This document shows positions 1-8,596 of a DNA stretch of 64,000 nt, piece by piece. This DNA is from Georgfuchsia toluolica (GTDB lineage: Bacteria > Pseudomonadota > Gammaproteobacteria > Burkholderiales > Rhodocyclaceae), in assembly GCF_907163265.1 (NCBI RefSeq), contig NZ_CAJQUM010000001.1:2170001-2234000 (forward strand), written 5' to 3'. Under the pieces are notes generated by a model that was not told the DNA's origin, did not search any database, and was given only the letters and a program-made list of their open reading frames with translations. The first letter of the stretch is position 1; each line of letters starts with the position of its first letter. Both the position numbers and the translations under genes were made by a program.

Positions 1-443
1 CCAAGCTCACCTCCCTGTTCGACCGCATCATCGTCGCCAGCGGCGACTCGACGCGCCAGGTCAAGGCGCTGGCGCGCAGCGTCCATGACAAGGTCAAGGA
101 AGCCGGCGGCGGCGTGATCGGCCTCGAAGGCGAGGACGGTGGCGAGTGGGTGCTGATCGATCTCGGCGACATCGTTGTGCATGTGATGCAGCCCGCCGTA
201 CGCGCCTATTACAACCTCGAAGAGCTCTGGGCTGGGGCCAGGCCCCAGCCCAAGGGGGAATCAAAGCGCACTTCCTCCCGGCATCCCTCGCCAAGCGAGG
301 GACGGGCTGTGCCCGCCCCTAAAGGGAAAAGGCAGAACACCCCCTCCCAGCCTCCCCCGCCAGGCGGAGGAGGTGACTGTTTGGCGCCTTCCGGCGCAAG
401 GGCGAAGAGAGTCCGGTCCCCTGCAAAAGCGAAGGTCGTGTGA
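1..443 (+). CDS. rsfS: Ribosomal silencing factor RsfS (5' end outside window)
   Basis: RsfS binds ribosomal protein L14 and blocks subunit joining when nutrients run short. The reading frame is open from base 3 and shows the conserved family core ending in YYNLEELW. Family members normally stop just after this motif. Here the frame continues for about 65 further residues of low-complexity, Pro/Gly/Arg/Lys-rich sequence encoded by DNA full of short palindromes (around 229-251 and 283-303), which looks like intergenic repeat DNA captured into the frame. The TGA at 441-443 overlaps the GTG start of rlmH, the usual neighbour. The start codon lies upstream of the window. Confidence 0.9.
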   Translation, partial: KLTSLFDRIIVASGDSTRQVKALARSVHDKVKEAGGGVIGLEGEDGGEWVLIDLGDIVVHVMQPAVRAYYNLEELWAGARPQPKGESKRTSSRHPSPSEGRAVPAPKGKRQNTPSQPPPPGGGGDCLAPSGARAKRVRSPAKAKVV

Positions 444-910
444 AACTCGTGATTGCGGCTGTAGGTACCCGCATGCCAAACTGGGTGGAAGAAGGCTTCG
501 CCGACTATTCCAAACGCATGCCGCGCGAACTGCCGCTGGAACTGGCGGCGGTCAAGGCCGAGCCGCGCAGCGAAGGCAAGACCGTCGCTGGCATGATGGC
601 CGCCGAGGCGCAGCGTTTGCGTGGTGCGTTACCGCCGCGCTGCCGTACCATCGTCCTTGACGAGCGCGGCGCGGAACTGACCACGCAGAATCTCGCGCAA
701 CGCCTGCAACGCTGGATGAATGAAGGCGGCGACACCGCCTTCCTGATCGGCGGTCCGGACGGACTCGATCCCGCGCTCAAGCAGGAAGCCGCCGAACGGG
801 TGCGGCTCTCCGGCCTCACCCTGCCCCACGCCATGGTGCGCGTCATGCTCGCCGAAGCGCTGTATCGCGCCAGCAGCGTGATTCGCGGCCACCCTTATCA
901 TCGCGAGTAG
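440..910 (+). CDS. rlmH: 23S rRNA (pseudouridine1915-N3)-methyltransferase RlmH
   Basis: SPOUT-class methyltransferase that methylates pseudouridine 1915 in helix 69 of 23S rRNA using S-adenosylmethionine. The 156-residue product has the usual family length, starts [13 protein letters not shown] and contains the SAM-binding loop region [11 protein letters not shown] at about residues 101-111 and the C-terminal [17 protein letters not shown] typical of RlmH. It starts at GTG 440 inside the rsfS stop (GTGA overlap), implying translational coupling. maf follows 2 bases after the stop. The rsfS-rlmH-maf-rng order is standard for betaproteobacteria. Confidence 0.97.
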   Translation: MKLVIAAVGTRMPNWVEEGFADYSKRMPRELPLELAAVKAEPRSEGKTVAGMMAAEAQRLRGALPPRCRTIVLDERGAELTTQNLAQRLQRWMNEGGDTAFLIGGPDGLDPALKQEAAERVRLSGLTLPHAMVRVMLAEALYRASSVIRGHPYHRE

Positions 911-912
911 CC

Positions 913-1526
913 ATGGCCGCCTTTGATTCGCGCATCTATCTCGCTTCACGCAGCCCGCGCCGCCGCGATTTGCTGGCGCAGATCGGCGTTCGCTTCGACC
1001 TGCTGCTGTTCCGTGCCGCGCCGCGCGCCGATGTCGAAGTGGATGAAACACCGCTGCCGCAGGAACACGTCGAAGACTATGTGGTGCGCGTGGCACGCGC
1101 CAAAGCCGAGTTTGCCGCGCGCCTGCTTCGGGTACGCCAACTGCTGCCACGCCCGGTGCTGGCGGCCGACACCACGCTTGAACTCGATGGCGAAATCATC
1201 GGCAAACCCACCGATAACGCCGATGCGCAACGCATCCTCGCCCGCCTTTCCGGACGCCGGCACCGCGTGCTCACCGCGATTGCCGTTACCGACCAGATTC
1301 GACTCGAACACCGTCTCAACATCAGCGAGGTGTCGTTCCGCAGCCTCGATGCCGACGAGATCCGGCGCTATGTGCTGAGCGGCGAAGCCAACGACAAGGC
1401 CGGCGCATATGGGATACAGGGCCGCGCCGCTGCTTTCATCGAAGAGATACGCGGTTCGCATTCCGGCATCGTCGGCCTGCCGCTGTGCGACACCGTACTG
1501 CTGCTGAAGCAATTCGGGATAGTTGT

Positions 1527-1530
<4 letters not shown>
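913..1530 (+). CDS. maf: Maf family nucleotide pyrophosphatase (YhdE type, dTTP/UTP)
   Basis: Maf proteins hydrolyse non-canonical or excess nucleoside triphosphates to monophosphates; the YhdE branch prefers dTTP/UTP. The 205-residue product begins with the family signature LASRSPRRRDLL (residues 10-21), carries the catalytic ADTTLELDGEIIGKP region and the DKAGAYGIQG motif near residue 160, all diagnostic of the YhdE branch. Its TGA overlaps the ATG of rng (ATGA at 1527-1530), so the two are probably co-translated. No truncation or odd residue is seen. Confidence 0.95.
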
Positions 1531-2990
<1,460 letters not shown>

Positions 2991-2999
2991 CGCGACAGG

Positions 3000-3028
3000 T
3001 TCCAAAGCAATGACAGCGATGGTAGAAT
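3000..3028 (+). promoter_or_regulatory. Promoter of tRNA-Lys
   Basis: A TTCCAA (-35-like, 3000-3005) and a TAGAAT (-10, 3023-3028) are separated by 17 bases and end 16 bases before the mature tRNA. The GC-rich stretch after the -10 resembles the discriminator of stable-RNA promoters. Inferred from pattern only. Confidence 0.5.
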
Positions 3029-3044
3029 CGCCGCCTGTTTTTCG

Positions 3045-3120
3045 GGGTTGTTAGCTCAGTTGGTAGAGCAGCGGACTCTTAATCCGTAGGTCGAGTGTTC
3101 GAGCCACTCACAACCCACCA
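3045..3120 (+). tRNA. tRNA-Lys (anticodon CTT), integration target
   Basis: A complete 76-nt cloverleaf can be drawn: acceptor GGGTTGT pairs with ACAACCC, the D arm is GCTC/GAGC-like, the anticodon loop CTCTTAA gives CTT (Lys), the T arm is GAGTG-TTCGAGC-CACTC, and CCA is encoded at 3118-3120. The T-arm sequence differs from that in the duplicated 3' half at 10531-10575 (CGGAG-TTCGAAT-CTCCG), yet pairing is conserved. This implies that the 3' half here was supplied by the integrated element. Confidence 0.95.
3076..3092 (+). other. attL core in tRNA-Lys
   Basis: The 17 bases CTCTTAATCCGTAGGTC, spanning the anticodon loop and 3' anticodon stem, recur exactly at 10531-10547. Outside this core the two sites diverge until ACAACCCACCA. 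This is the expected crossover segment for the integrase encoded at 3279. Confidence 0.85.
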
Positions 3121-3128
3121 AATAATAA

Positions 3129-3169
3129 GCCCAATCAGGTAGTTAGCCTGGTTGGGCTTTTTCTTTTTA
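3129..3169 (+). terminator. Rho-independent terminator after tRNA-Lys
   Basis: The 12-bp arms AGCCCAATCAGG (3129-3140) and CCTGGTTGGGCT (3148-3159) pair with a single mismatch around a short loop, followed by a T-rich tract. It lies inside the left end of the integrated element, so the element supplies the tRNA terminator as well as its 3' half. Confidence 0.85.
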
Positions 3170-3278
3170 ATCTTTTTGTCATATCCACTCTTACCCCACT
3201 TTTCATTTGGCGAGAGCGAAAACTATGGTGGATTGTCTGCCACCGCGATGACAGCGAACGGCGGCGCGGGGTGATAGC

Positions 3279-4574
3279 ATGATTGATTGTCCATGCTGTG
3301 CCACTAAGATCGAGGGCTATGCCTTGCCAGACCAGCTACACAAGCTCAGAGATGGCGAGGTTGTCCTCTACAAGCGGCCTGAAAGTAGTCGCTGGCAGGC
3401 CAGGTTCAAACTCCCCGATGGTGCATGGCATAACTTATCCACCAAACGCGCCAGCCTTGACGAGGCGAGGCGAATTGCAGGCGAGGCATACGATGAGGCT
3501 AGGTTCAGATTTAAAACCGGCCAGAGCCCCGTATCGCGGCGTTTCAAGGATGTTGCTAGGCTGACCATCGCAGAACTTGAAAACGCCAAGGCTGCGGGTC
3601 ATGGAAAGGCGATTCACAAGGACTACAAGCAGGCGTTAGAGAAATATTTCATTCCATACTTTGGCAGCAAGCACATTGATCTAATCAACGACGCAGACAT
3701 GATGCAGTTTGAGGCATGGCGAGCACAGCAGATGAAACGATCGCCAGCGGCCAGCACACTGCTCAATCACAATGCAGCATTGCGGAGAGTATTTGAAACA
3801 GCAATTGCCAATGGCTGGATATTGCACGCCAAGGTTCCTGCCATGCGGGCTGTTGGCAGAAAGAGTGAACGCCGTCCAAGTTTCAGCTACGACGAATGGC
3901 GGAAGATTGGTAACACCCTATGGCGCTGGGTGGATAAAGCGACAAGTGAAAGAAGCAAGCAAATCCGCGAATTGCTTTGGGATTATGTGATGATCCTTGC
4001 CAATACTGGCATGCGAACAGGTACAGAAGCATACAACCTGAAATGGAAGCACATCAGTTGGGCAAAGGACAGGAACGGCGACCCTTATCTGAGTGTTGCA
4101 GTGGATGGTAAAACAGGCAAGCGTGAATTTGTCGCCCGTCATCGATGCGAGACTTTCTTCAAGCGCAATCAGAGCCGCTTTCCAGAATTGGCAAAGATGA
4201 GTTTTGATGAACTGTTGAAGGCAAAGCTTGATGTGTATGTGTTCAGGATGCGCAACGGCAAACGGTCAGAGAATCTCTACAAGGTCTTCAATGACTATCT
4301 GGTGGAGCATGGGTTATTGAAGGATAAGCAAGGCGACAGTCGCTCGCTATACAGCCTCCGCCATATGTACGCCACCACCAGGATAGTGATTGACAAATTA
4401 GACATTCACACACTGGCAGTGCAAATGGGAACCTCGGTTGCCATGATTGAAAAACATTACAGTCATCTAACCGCCGCCATGGCCGCTGACGTGTTGGCTG
4501 GTCGCCGCCATGATCCAGAAAAAGCGGCGGAGGGTCGCAAGGCCAAGGCAGCGGCAAACAAGCCTCCAGCCTAG
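3279..4574 (+). CDS. Tyrosine integrase of the tRNA-Lys element
   Basis: Site-specific recombinase that would integrate and excise the element at tRNA-Lys. The 431-residue product has a core-binding region (about 90-190) and a catalytic domain with R246 (NTGMRTGTE), K278 (DGKTGKREF), R361/H362 in LYSLRHMYAT, and nucleophile Y394 in IEKHYSHL. The first residue of the usual HxxR box is Tyr and the second His is Thr (QMGTS), a variation I recall from related integrases. The N-terminus holds a CPCC pair. The start has GGGGTGA 5 bases upstream. The gene begins 158 bp from the attL half-site, the usual place for such an integrase. Confidence 0.93.
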   Translation: MIDCPCCATKIEGYALPDQLHKLRDGEVVLYKRPESSRWQARFKLPDGAWHNLSTKRASLDEARRIAGEAYDEARFRFKTGQSPVSRRFKDVARLTIAELENAKAAGHGKAIHKDYKQALEKYFIPYFGSKHIDLINDADMMQFEAWRAQQMKRSPAASTLLNHNAALRRVFETAIANGWILHAKVPAMRAVGRKSERRPSFSYDEWRKIGNTLWRWVDKATSERSKQIRELLWDYVMILANTGMRTGTEAYNLKWKHISWAKDRNGDPYLSVAVDGKTGKREFVARHRCETFFKRNQSRFPELAKMSFDELLKAKLDVYVFRMRNGKRSENLYKVFNDYLVEHGLLKDKQGDSRSLYSLRHMYATTRIVIDKLDIHTLAVQMGTSVAMIEKHYSHLTAAMAADVLAGRRHDPEKAAEGRKAKAAANKPPA

Positions 4575-4581
4575 CTATCGG

Positions 4582-4827
4582 TCAGTGATTCTCGCTAACC
4601 TTCACCTTGCCCTTGCGGGTGTGTTGTGCGGGTATCATGTAAAGCATCTCGCCCAACTTCTGCACGATCTCCCGCGTGCGCTTGTGCTTGTGTGACATGT
4701 TGGTAAGTGAAGTAAGCCAATCCACCGCAACGGCAGTATCGCGGAAAGCAAGCAGGTAGTTTTTATCGTCCTCTTGGTGGAGCACGATGGAGTTGTCCGG
4801 GTGTTGTGGGCTGCTTGTGAAATGCAT
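4582..4827 (-). CDS. Small hypothetical protein of the element
   Basis: An 81-residue protein that I do not recognise. It is hydrophilic with a KHKRTREIV basic patch, no signal peptide and no membrane segment. I chose the ATG at 4825-4827 because AAGGAG lies 6 bases upstream; the frame is open further upstream. It ends 7 bases from the convergent integrase stop and is the last gene of a minus-strand run that begins with the Rep gene, so it is probably an element maintenance or control gene. Function unknown. Confidence 0.55.
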   Translation of the reverse strand: MHFTSSPQHPDNSIVLHQEDDKNYLLAFRDTAVAVDWLTSLTNMSHKHKRTREIVQKLGEMLYMIPAQHTRKGKVKVSENH

Positions 4828-4876
4828 GTTTTTCTCCTTACTATTGTGGTTGTGGATCGTCTGCGGAGTTGCTGGA

Positions 4877-5053
4877 CTACTTTCCATTAGAGGCATGTTC
4901 TGGCTTTCGCACGCGCAGGAAATGCTGGACTGCCTGCCGATAAATCTCTGAATGCGAGATGCCAAACTTTTTGGCGATTTCTGTCATGTTGGTATGCCAG
5001 TTCCAAGGCATTCTGATGCTGGTGCAGTGATCATGGACAAGTTGTCTAGGCAT
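4877..5053 (-). CDS. Ribbon-helix-helix-like small DNA-binding protein
   Basis: A 58-residue protein with a pattern fitting the MetJ/Arc/CopG fold: a short strand (TSIRMP), then two helices (NMTEIAKKFGISHSEIYRQ and AVQHFLRVRK region). Such proteins commonly repress the copy control, excision or toxin-antitoxin genes of mobile elements. The ATG at 5051-5053 has AGGAG 7 bases upstream. It overlaps the end of the preceding 97-residue gene by 8 bases, so the two are probably co-transcribed with rep. The fold is inferred from pattern only, and the DNA target is unknown; the palindrome at 6079-6134 is one candidate. Confidence 0.6.
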   Translation of the reverse strand: MPRQLVHDHCTSIRMPWNWHTNMTEIAKKFGISHSEIYRQAVQHFLRVRKPEHASNGK

Positions 5054-5339
5054 GGCTTTCTCCTGTTGGTTGATGATGCTGATCTTGAACGGGCTCTGAA
5101 TCCGATCGTGACGCAGCGGCCTTTGAATCGGTTGCCACTGCATCTTTATTTAGTTGATAGTCTGCGTACTTGGTAATGATGTTGAGCCAGTTCTGGGCAT
5201 ATTTCTTGAATGACATAAGCTTGCTGTCAAGCAGATTTTTCATGTTGTGATCTGTCGCGTCTGCCTGTACGACATTCTTTTTCATCAGGGACAGTCGCTC
5301 CTGTTCAGGTAGCTGGATGAATTTGATTAGTGTCAGCAT
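5046..5339 (-). CDS. Hypothetical protein of the element
   Basis: A 97-residue, highly charged protein with no recognised domain, signal peptide or membrane span. AGAGGA lies 6 bases before the ATG. It starts 155 bp after the end of the Rep-like gene and overlaps the ribbon-helix-helix gene by 8 bases. The C-terminal third (DSKAAASRSDSEPVQDQHHQ) looks disordered. Function unknown; position suggests an accessory replication or maintenance role. Confidence 0.55.
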   Translation of the reverse strand: MLTLIKFIQLPEQERLSLMKKNVVQADATDHNMKNLLDSKLMSFKKYAQNWLNIITKYADYQLNKDAVATDSKAAASRSDSEPVQDQHHQPTGESHA

Positions 5340-5494
5340 GTTTTTCCTCTGTTGTTGGTTGTGATTGATATTGCATTTGACAAAATAAATCCTGCGCCCT
5401 TTCGTCGCATGCCTTTCACTGATTCTTCATAACAAAAGGTGCCGCCGATCCACTGCCAGAAGGGCAATTTCTCTTAACTTGCAAGCGTCACAAA

Positions 5495-6052
5495 TCAGGC
5501 CAAATCAAGCGTGGATTCGCCATGCCAGCGCGACAGGAATCGCGATTGCTTAGTGACATACCAAACTCGATCTCTTAGAACGTCGATTGCTTCAACGTGG
5601 GCAAAGCCCTCATGATCGTCAATCTTCATGAGCTTTGCCCACTTGCGGCTCATGAACTTCTGCACATCGTCTGCTGTTCTGTTTGTAGTCCCATCATGTG
5701 CCCCAACCACATGGACATGAAGGCGCCCATTGTCCTGGCCGATCTCATAGGCTAGAACGCATTTAATCAGGCTCTCGTCACGGCTGCGGCGAAAGCCATT
5801 GCCATAGCAATACTCTTTCAAAAAACCGCAGAGCTTGGTGATCTTGGGCTGTAGCTTGAACATTTCATGCTCAAACCGAGAATCACTTGCGTCATTCAGC
5901 GTGACAAGAGAATTCAGGCTGATGAAATAGCCTTGATCATTTGGCGACAGCCAGCGAACTAGCTCGTTTGTCAGTCTGTTTCTGTCAGGTATGTAGTTGA
6001 ACGCCCTCATGGTGGCTTTGCCCTTCCAAATATATTTAGTATTTATGTCCAT
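5495..6052 (-). CDS. HUH-type rolling-circle Rep-like protein
   Basis: A 185-residue protein that carries the three motifs of rolling-circle initiators in order: a hydrophobic FISLNSLVTL strand resembling motif 1, HVHVV (HUH metal-binding motif 2) near residue 112, and YVTK (YxxK motif 3) near residue 164, where Tyr would attack DNA. This fits a nicking enzyme for replication or mobilisation of the excised element. ATG 6052 has no obvious ribosome site; an internal ATG 14 codons in has GGAAGGG upstream and may be the real start. It faces a symmetric palindrome 27 bp away. A relaxase-like role is the main alternative. Confidence 0.7.
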   Translation of the reverse strand: MDINTKYIWKGKATMRAFNYIPDRNRLTNELVRWLSPNDQGYFISLNSLVTLNDASDSRFEHEMFKLQPKITKLCGFLKEYCYGNGFRRSRDESLIKCVLAYEIGQDNGRLHVHVVGAHDGTTNRTADDVQKFMSRKWAKLMKIDDHEGFAHVEAIDVLRDRVWYVTKQSRFLSRWHGESTLDLA

Positions 6053-6078
6053 GGCAGGCTAGAAATTTCTCAGCAGGT

Positions 6079-6134
6079 GAAATAGACAGGAACTTTTCAT
6101 GCAAAATAATGCATGAATTTTTGTTGTCTATTTC
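6079..6134. promoter_or_regulatory. Symmetric nested palindrome (candidate origin or operator)
   Basis: GAAATAGACA (6079-6088) pairs with TGTCTATTTC (6125-6134), and inside it TTCATGCA (6096-6103) pairs with TGCATGAA (6110-6117). The two stems share one centre (6106.5) and have equal 7-base arms between them and a 6-base loop. It lies between the divergent Rep-like gene and the 215-residue gene, ending 3 bases before that ATG. Confidence 0.75.
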
Positions 6135-6137
6135 CCC

Positions 6138-6785
6138 ATGAACAAGAGCAAGCGACTGCGAAGGCTACAAACCCTGATCGGGTGGCTTGAAACAGGGAAG
6201 GACGTGGCGCGGCGTGACTTGCAGCTAGTCCTTACTGCTGACGAGTGGGACAGGTATGAGGCTGAGGTAGAGCAGCGTCGGGACTTGAAAGCCCAGCTTG
6301 TTGAGGTTCCAGCCACGCTCAGGCCATACATTGCCCGCCTGAAACGGGCAGATTTCCTCTACGTGCGCGCTGAGAGCATGGTTGTTGATGGCGATCCGCG
6401 AGTCAGGCAGGGGCTATATCATCAGTCAGAAAGTGCATATGAAGCTGCGCTTGTAGTACTGACTGAGGCTTTGGGCAATCAACCTGACTTGGTGATGTGG
6501 TTGGATCGGGAATTCAGTCTTTCGCCCGAAAAGGCTCCCACACCCGATCCTTTGGCGGTACCCAGGCTCAAGATGTCAAAGTCGGGGAATAGGGACCCGG
6601 ACGGTGGCGTTGAGTGGCTGACTGGAGTTCGGCGATCACTAAAGCTCGCGGCCCTCAAATCAAGTTTTGAAAATGTTCAGGTTGCTGATGGACGGGTCGG
6701 GGGGCAAATACGTTCTATAGCCAAGAATTCACCAAACAAGTCTGCGATCCAGAAGAAGATTGATGTGACAAGCTGGAAAGTGTGA
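6138..6785 (+). CDS. Hypothetical protein of the element
   Basis: A 215-residue protein without a domain I recognise. The first 60 residues are strongly charged and predicted helical (KSKRLRRLQTLIGWLETGKDV, then EWDRYEAEVEQRRDLKAQL), suggesting a coiled coil or nucleic-acid contact; the C-terminus is basic (PNKSAIQKKIDVTSWKV). ATG 6138 begins 4 bases after the nested palindrome, so expression is likely tied to that site. It is divergent from the Rep-like gene. A replication-accessory role is plausible but not shown. Confidence 0.65.
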   Translation: MNKSKRLRRLQTLIGWLETGKDVARRDLQLVLTADEWDRYEAEVEQRRDLKAQLVEVPATLRPYIARLKRADFLYVRAESMVVDGDPRVRQGLYHQSESAYEAALVVLTEALGNQPDLVMWLDREFSLSPEKAPTPDPLAVPRLKMSKSGNRDPDGGVEWLTGVRRSLKLAALKSSFENVQVADGRVGGQIRSIAKNSPNKSAIQKKIDVTSWKV

Positions 6786-6946
6786 GGAGGAGCGGTAGCG
6801 AACAGCCTTACATTGTAGACATGCGCCAAGTGGCTCAAGCCAAGTAGGAACACGGTATTGAGCATTACCCAAGTTGAACATCAATTCTATGCAGTATCCT
6901 TGTCGGTGCCCAGTAGATGTACCCATGGCGGATATAAAGGGAGTCC

Positions 6947-7399
6947 ATGCCAGTTAGTTACTATATTCTCGTGGCAAATGATGCCGAAGATATCCAAGGC
7001 AAGTTGGTTCCTGCGTTAGACGTGGTTCAAGCGCGCTTAGCGAGCAATCATTGGGATCTATATCAAGGGACGCGCAATCGCGCTGCAATAAATGTTGGCG
7101 ACCGCTGTTTGTTCTACCTAGCGGGAAGGCGAAGCAACGCACAACATGTTGTCGGCGAGGCGACAGTAATGACGGTTGCCCCGTTTAATGGAAGACTTTC
7201 AAATAATCTACTGACTGAACTTCCCGTGCGTTACCTTAGGTTTGATTCCATCATGATCTACCAATCGCCCGTGTCCTTCAGAGCGAAGCTTGATGAACTT
7301 TCGTTTGTCCCGCAGAACAGGCAGAAATGGGGCACGTCTCTTCAGTCTGGTTGCAGAAAAGTATCGCGGAAGGATTTCAATATTCTTCGCGAAAATTGA
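6947..7399 (+). CDS. EVE-domain (PUA/YTH-like) modified-base reader
   Basis: EVE domains bind modified bases such as 5-methylcytosine or its derivatives and occur with restriction systems. This 150-residue single-domain protein starts MPVSYYILVANDAEDIQ and has the family pattern WDLYQGTRNRAAINVGDRCLF-like strands, with GDRCLFYLAG at about residues 51-60. AAGGGAG stands 5 bases before the ATG. It is the first gene of a plus-strand run (32-bp and short gaps) leading to the HNH nuclease, opposite a C5-cytosine methyltransferase. The role is inferred: either a reader for the cognate methylation or a separate modified-DNA sensor. Confidence 0.75.
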   Translation: MPVSYYILVANDAEDIQGKLVPALDVVQARLASNHWDLYQGTRNRAAINVGDRCLFYLAGRRSNAQHVVGEATVMTVAPFNGRLSNNLLTELPVRYLRFDSIMIYQSPVSFRAKLDELSFVPQNRQKWGTSLQSGCRKVSRKDFNILREN

Positions 7400-7431
7400 T
7401 AGGCATGCATTGATTTGGATCGATAGCGACA

Positions 7432-7764
7432 ATGACGAAACCTACGTCCAGCACACTTGATATCGCAGCTATACGCCAACTAGTAAGAAAGAAGTGCGAA
7501 AAGCATTGGCAGTGGAAATCAACCACTAGCGCCCCTACGTCTAGAAATTATGCTTTGGATGTATGGCTTAGCGCAGAAGATCGAGGCAAAGGGAATTCCA
7601 TCCGAATTCTTGCATTGCGCGAGGGGAGCGGTGATGACGAAACATGGAACTGCGCTGTTGAACATAAAGGCGTGGTTGGTCCTCGGTCACCGTCAAATAA
7701 GGTTAGATCGCGTGCAGTAATGGAAGCGCTCAATTTATGGTGGGCAGCGCGTACAGGCTCTTAG
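7432..7764 (+). CDS. Hypothetical protein in the restriction-modification cassette
   Basis: A 110-residue protein of unknown family lying 32 bp after the EVE gene and 34 bp before the HNH nuclease gene on the same strand. It has a basic N-terminal helix (AIRQLVRKKCEKHWQWK) and a central strand-rich part (NYALDVWLSAEDRGKGNSIRI). There is no signal peptide or membrane span. Its place in the cassette suggests a controller, specificity or anti-toxicity role for the nuclease, but the sequence itself does not show this. No helix-turn-helix could be assigned. Confidence 0.55.
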   Translation: MTKPTSSTLDIAAIRQLVRKKCEKHWQWKSTTSAPTSRNYALDVWLSAEDRGKGNSIRILALREGSGDDETWNCAVEHKGVVGPRSPSNKVRSRAVMEALNLWWAARTGS

Positions 7765-7798
7765 CGACAAAACCAACTTGGACCTACTCGCCTTGAAT

Positions 7799-8596
7799 AT
7801 GAAAAGCCCAAAATACTTGACACTCAGCCAGATTCAGACAATCGGAAAGTCCGCCTCGGCTGATAGACCGGGTTATGAGATTAAATTCTTAGATGGAAGA
7901 ACGATTCATCTCACAAAGCGACGGACGATTGTTTCGTTGCTCGTTCTCATTCACAAAGGCGTAGGAGCCGAATCTGATATTGCTGCTGGCAATTCAACAA
8001 TCCCAGACATTCGCAAAATCCTTGGCGCAAAGCTCCCTGAGGGCCTTGTACAGGACTCGTACGGCGACGCTAATAAGCCTTTTAGCGAGTTGTGGAATGA
8101 AGAAGGCTTTACTTTCATCGATAACACGGGTGGAGACAAGGTTGGGCGGAGCCAAGGATACCGACTAGACCGTGAACATCATGATCGCCTGTTTGAAGTT
8201 AGGCATAAAGCACTCAGAAAAGCTCCAACCAAGGTTGATGCGGCTGATTTGTTACAGGCGCAGCATGGCCGCTGTAATTTTTGTGGATCGTTGCTCTTCA
8301 TTCGAACAAGCATAACTACAAACACTTTTGCACGGGATCATCGACGGGTAGTAGCAGATCATCGCCATCCCGTTGAGAAAGGTGGCGGCAGTGATTCATT
8401 GGACAATTACCAGCTTCTTTGCTTTTATTGCAACAAGTCCAAGTGGCAAATCTGCAATATCTGCACTGTAGCTGACTGCAAAAATTGTGCACTAGCCTTT
8501 CCCGAAACCACTTCCTTAATAAGCCCAACCAAGGAAGACGTTCGGGATCGAATGTCAGCTCATTTTGACAACCGAATTCCGTCCAAGCGAAAGTAA
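7799..8596 (+). CDS. HNH-family type II restriction endonuclease (putative)
   Basis: The C-terminal half holds a zinc-supported HNH nuclease: CNFCG, then ADHRHPVEKGGGSDSLDNYQ (catalytic D-H, then N), then CFYCNKSK and a further C-x2-C/C-x2-C cluster (CNICTVADCKNC). The N-terminal half (about 140 residues) is probably the target-recognition part. Pairing with a convergent C5 methyltransferase marks it as the restriction enzyme of a type II system. ATG 7799 gives 265 residues; an in-frame TTG at 7778 would add 7. Neither has a clear ribosome site. The 3' end overlaps the methyltransferase 3' end by 42 bp. Confidence 0.8.
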   Translation: MKSPKYLTLSQIQTIGKSASADRPGYEIKFLDGRTIHLTKRRTIVSLLVLIHKGVGAESDIAAGNSTIPDIRKILGAKLPEGLVQDSYGDANKPFSELWNEEGFTFIDNTGGDKVGRSQGYRLDREHHDRLFEVRHKALRKAPTKVDAADLLQAQHGRCNFCGSLLFIRTSITTNTFARDHRRVVADHRHPVEKGGGSDSLDNYQLLCFYCNKSKWQICNICTVADCKNCALAFPETTSLISPTKEDVRDRMSAHFDNRIPSKRK

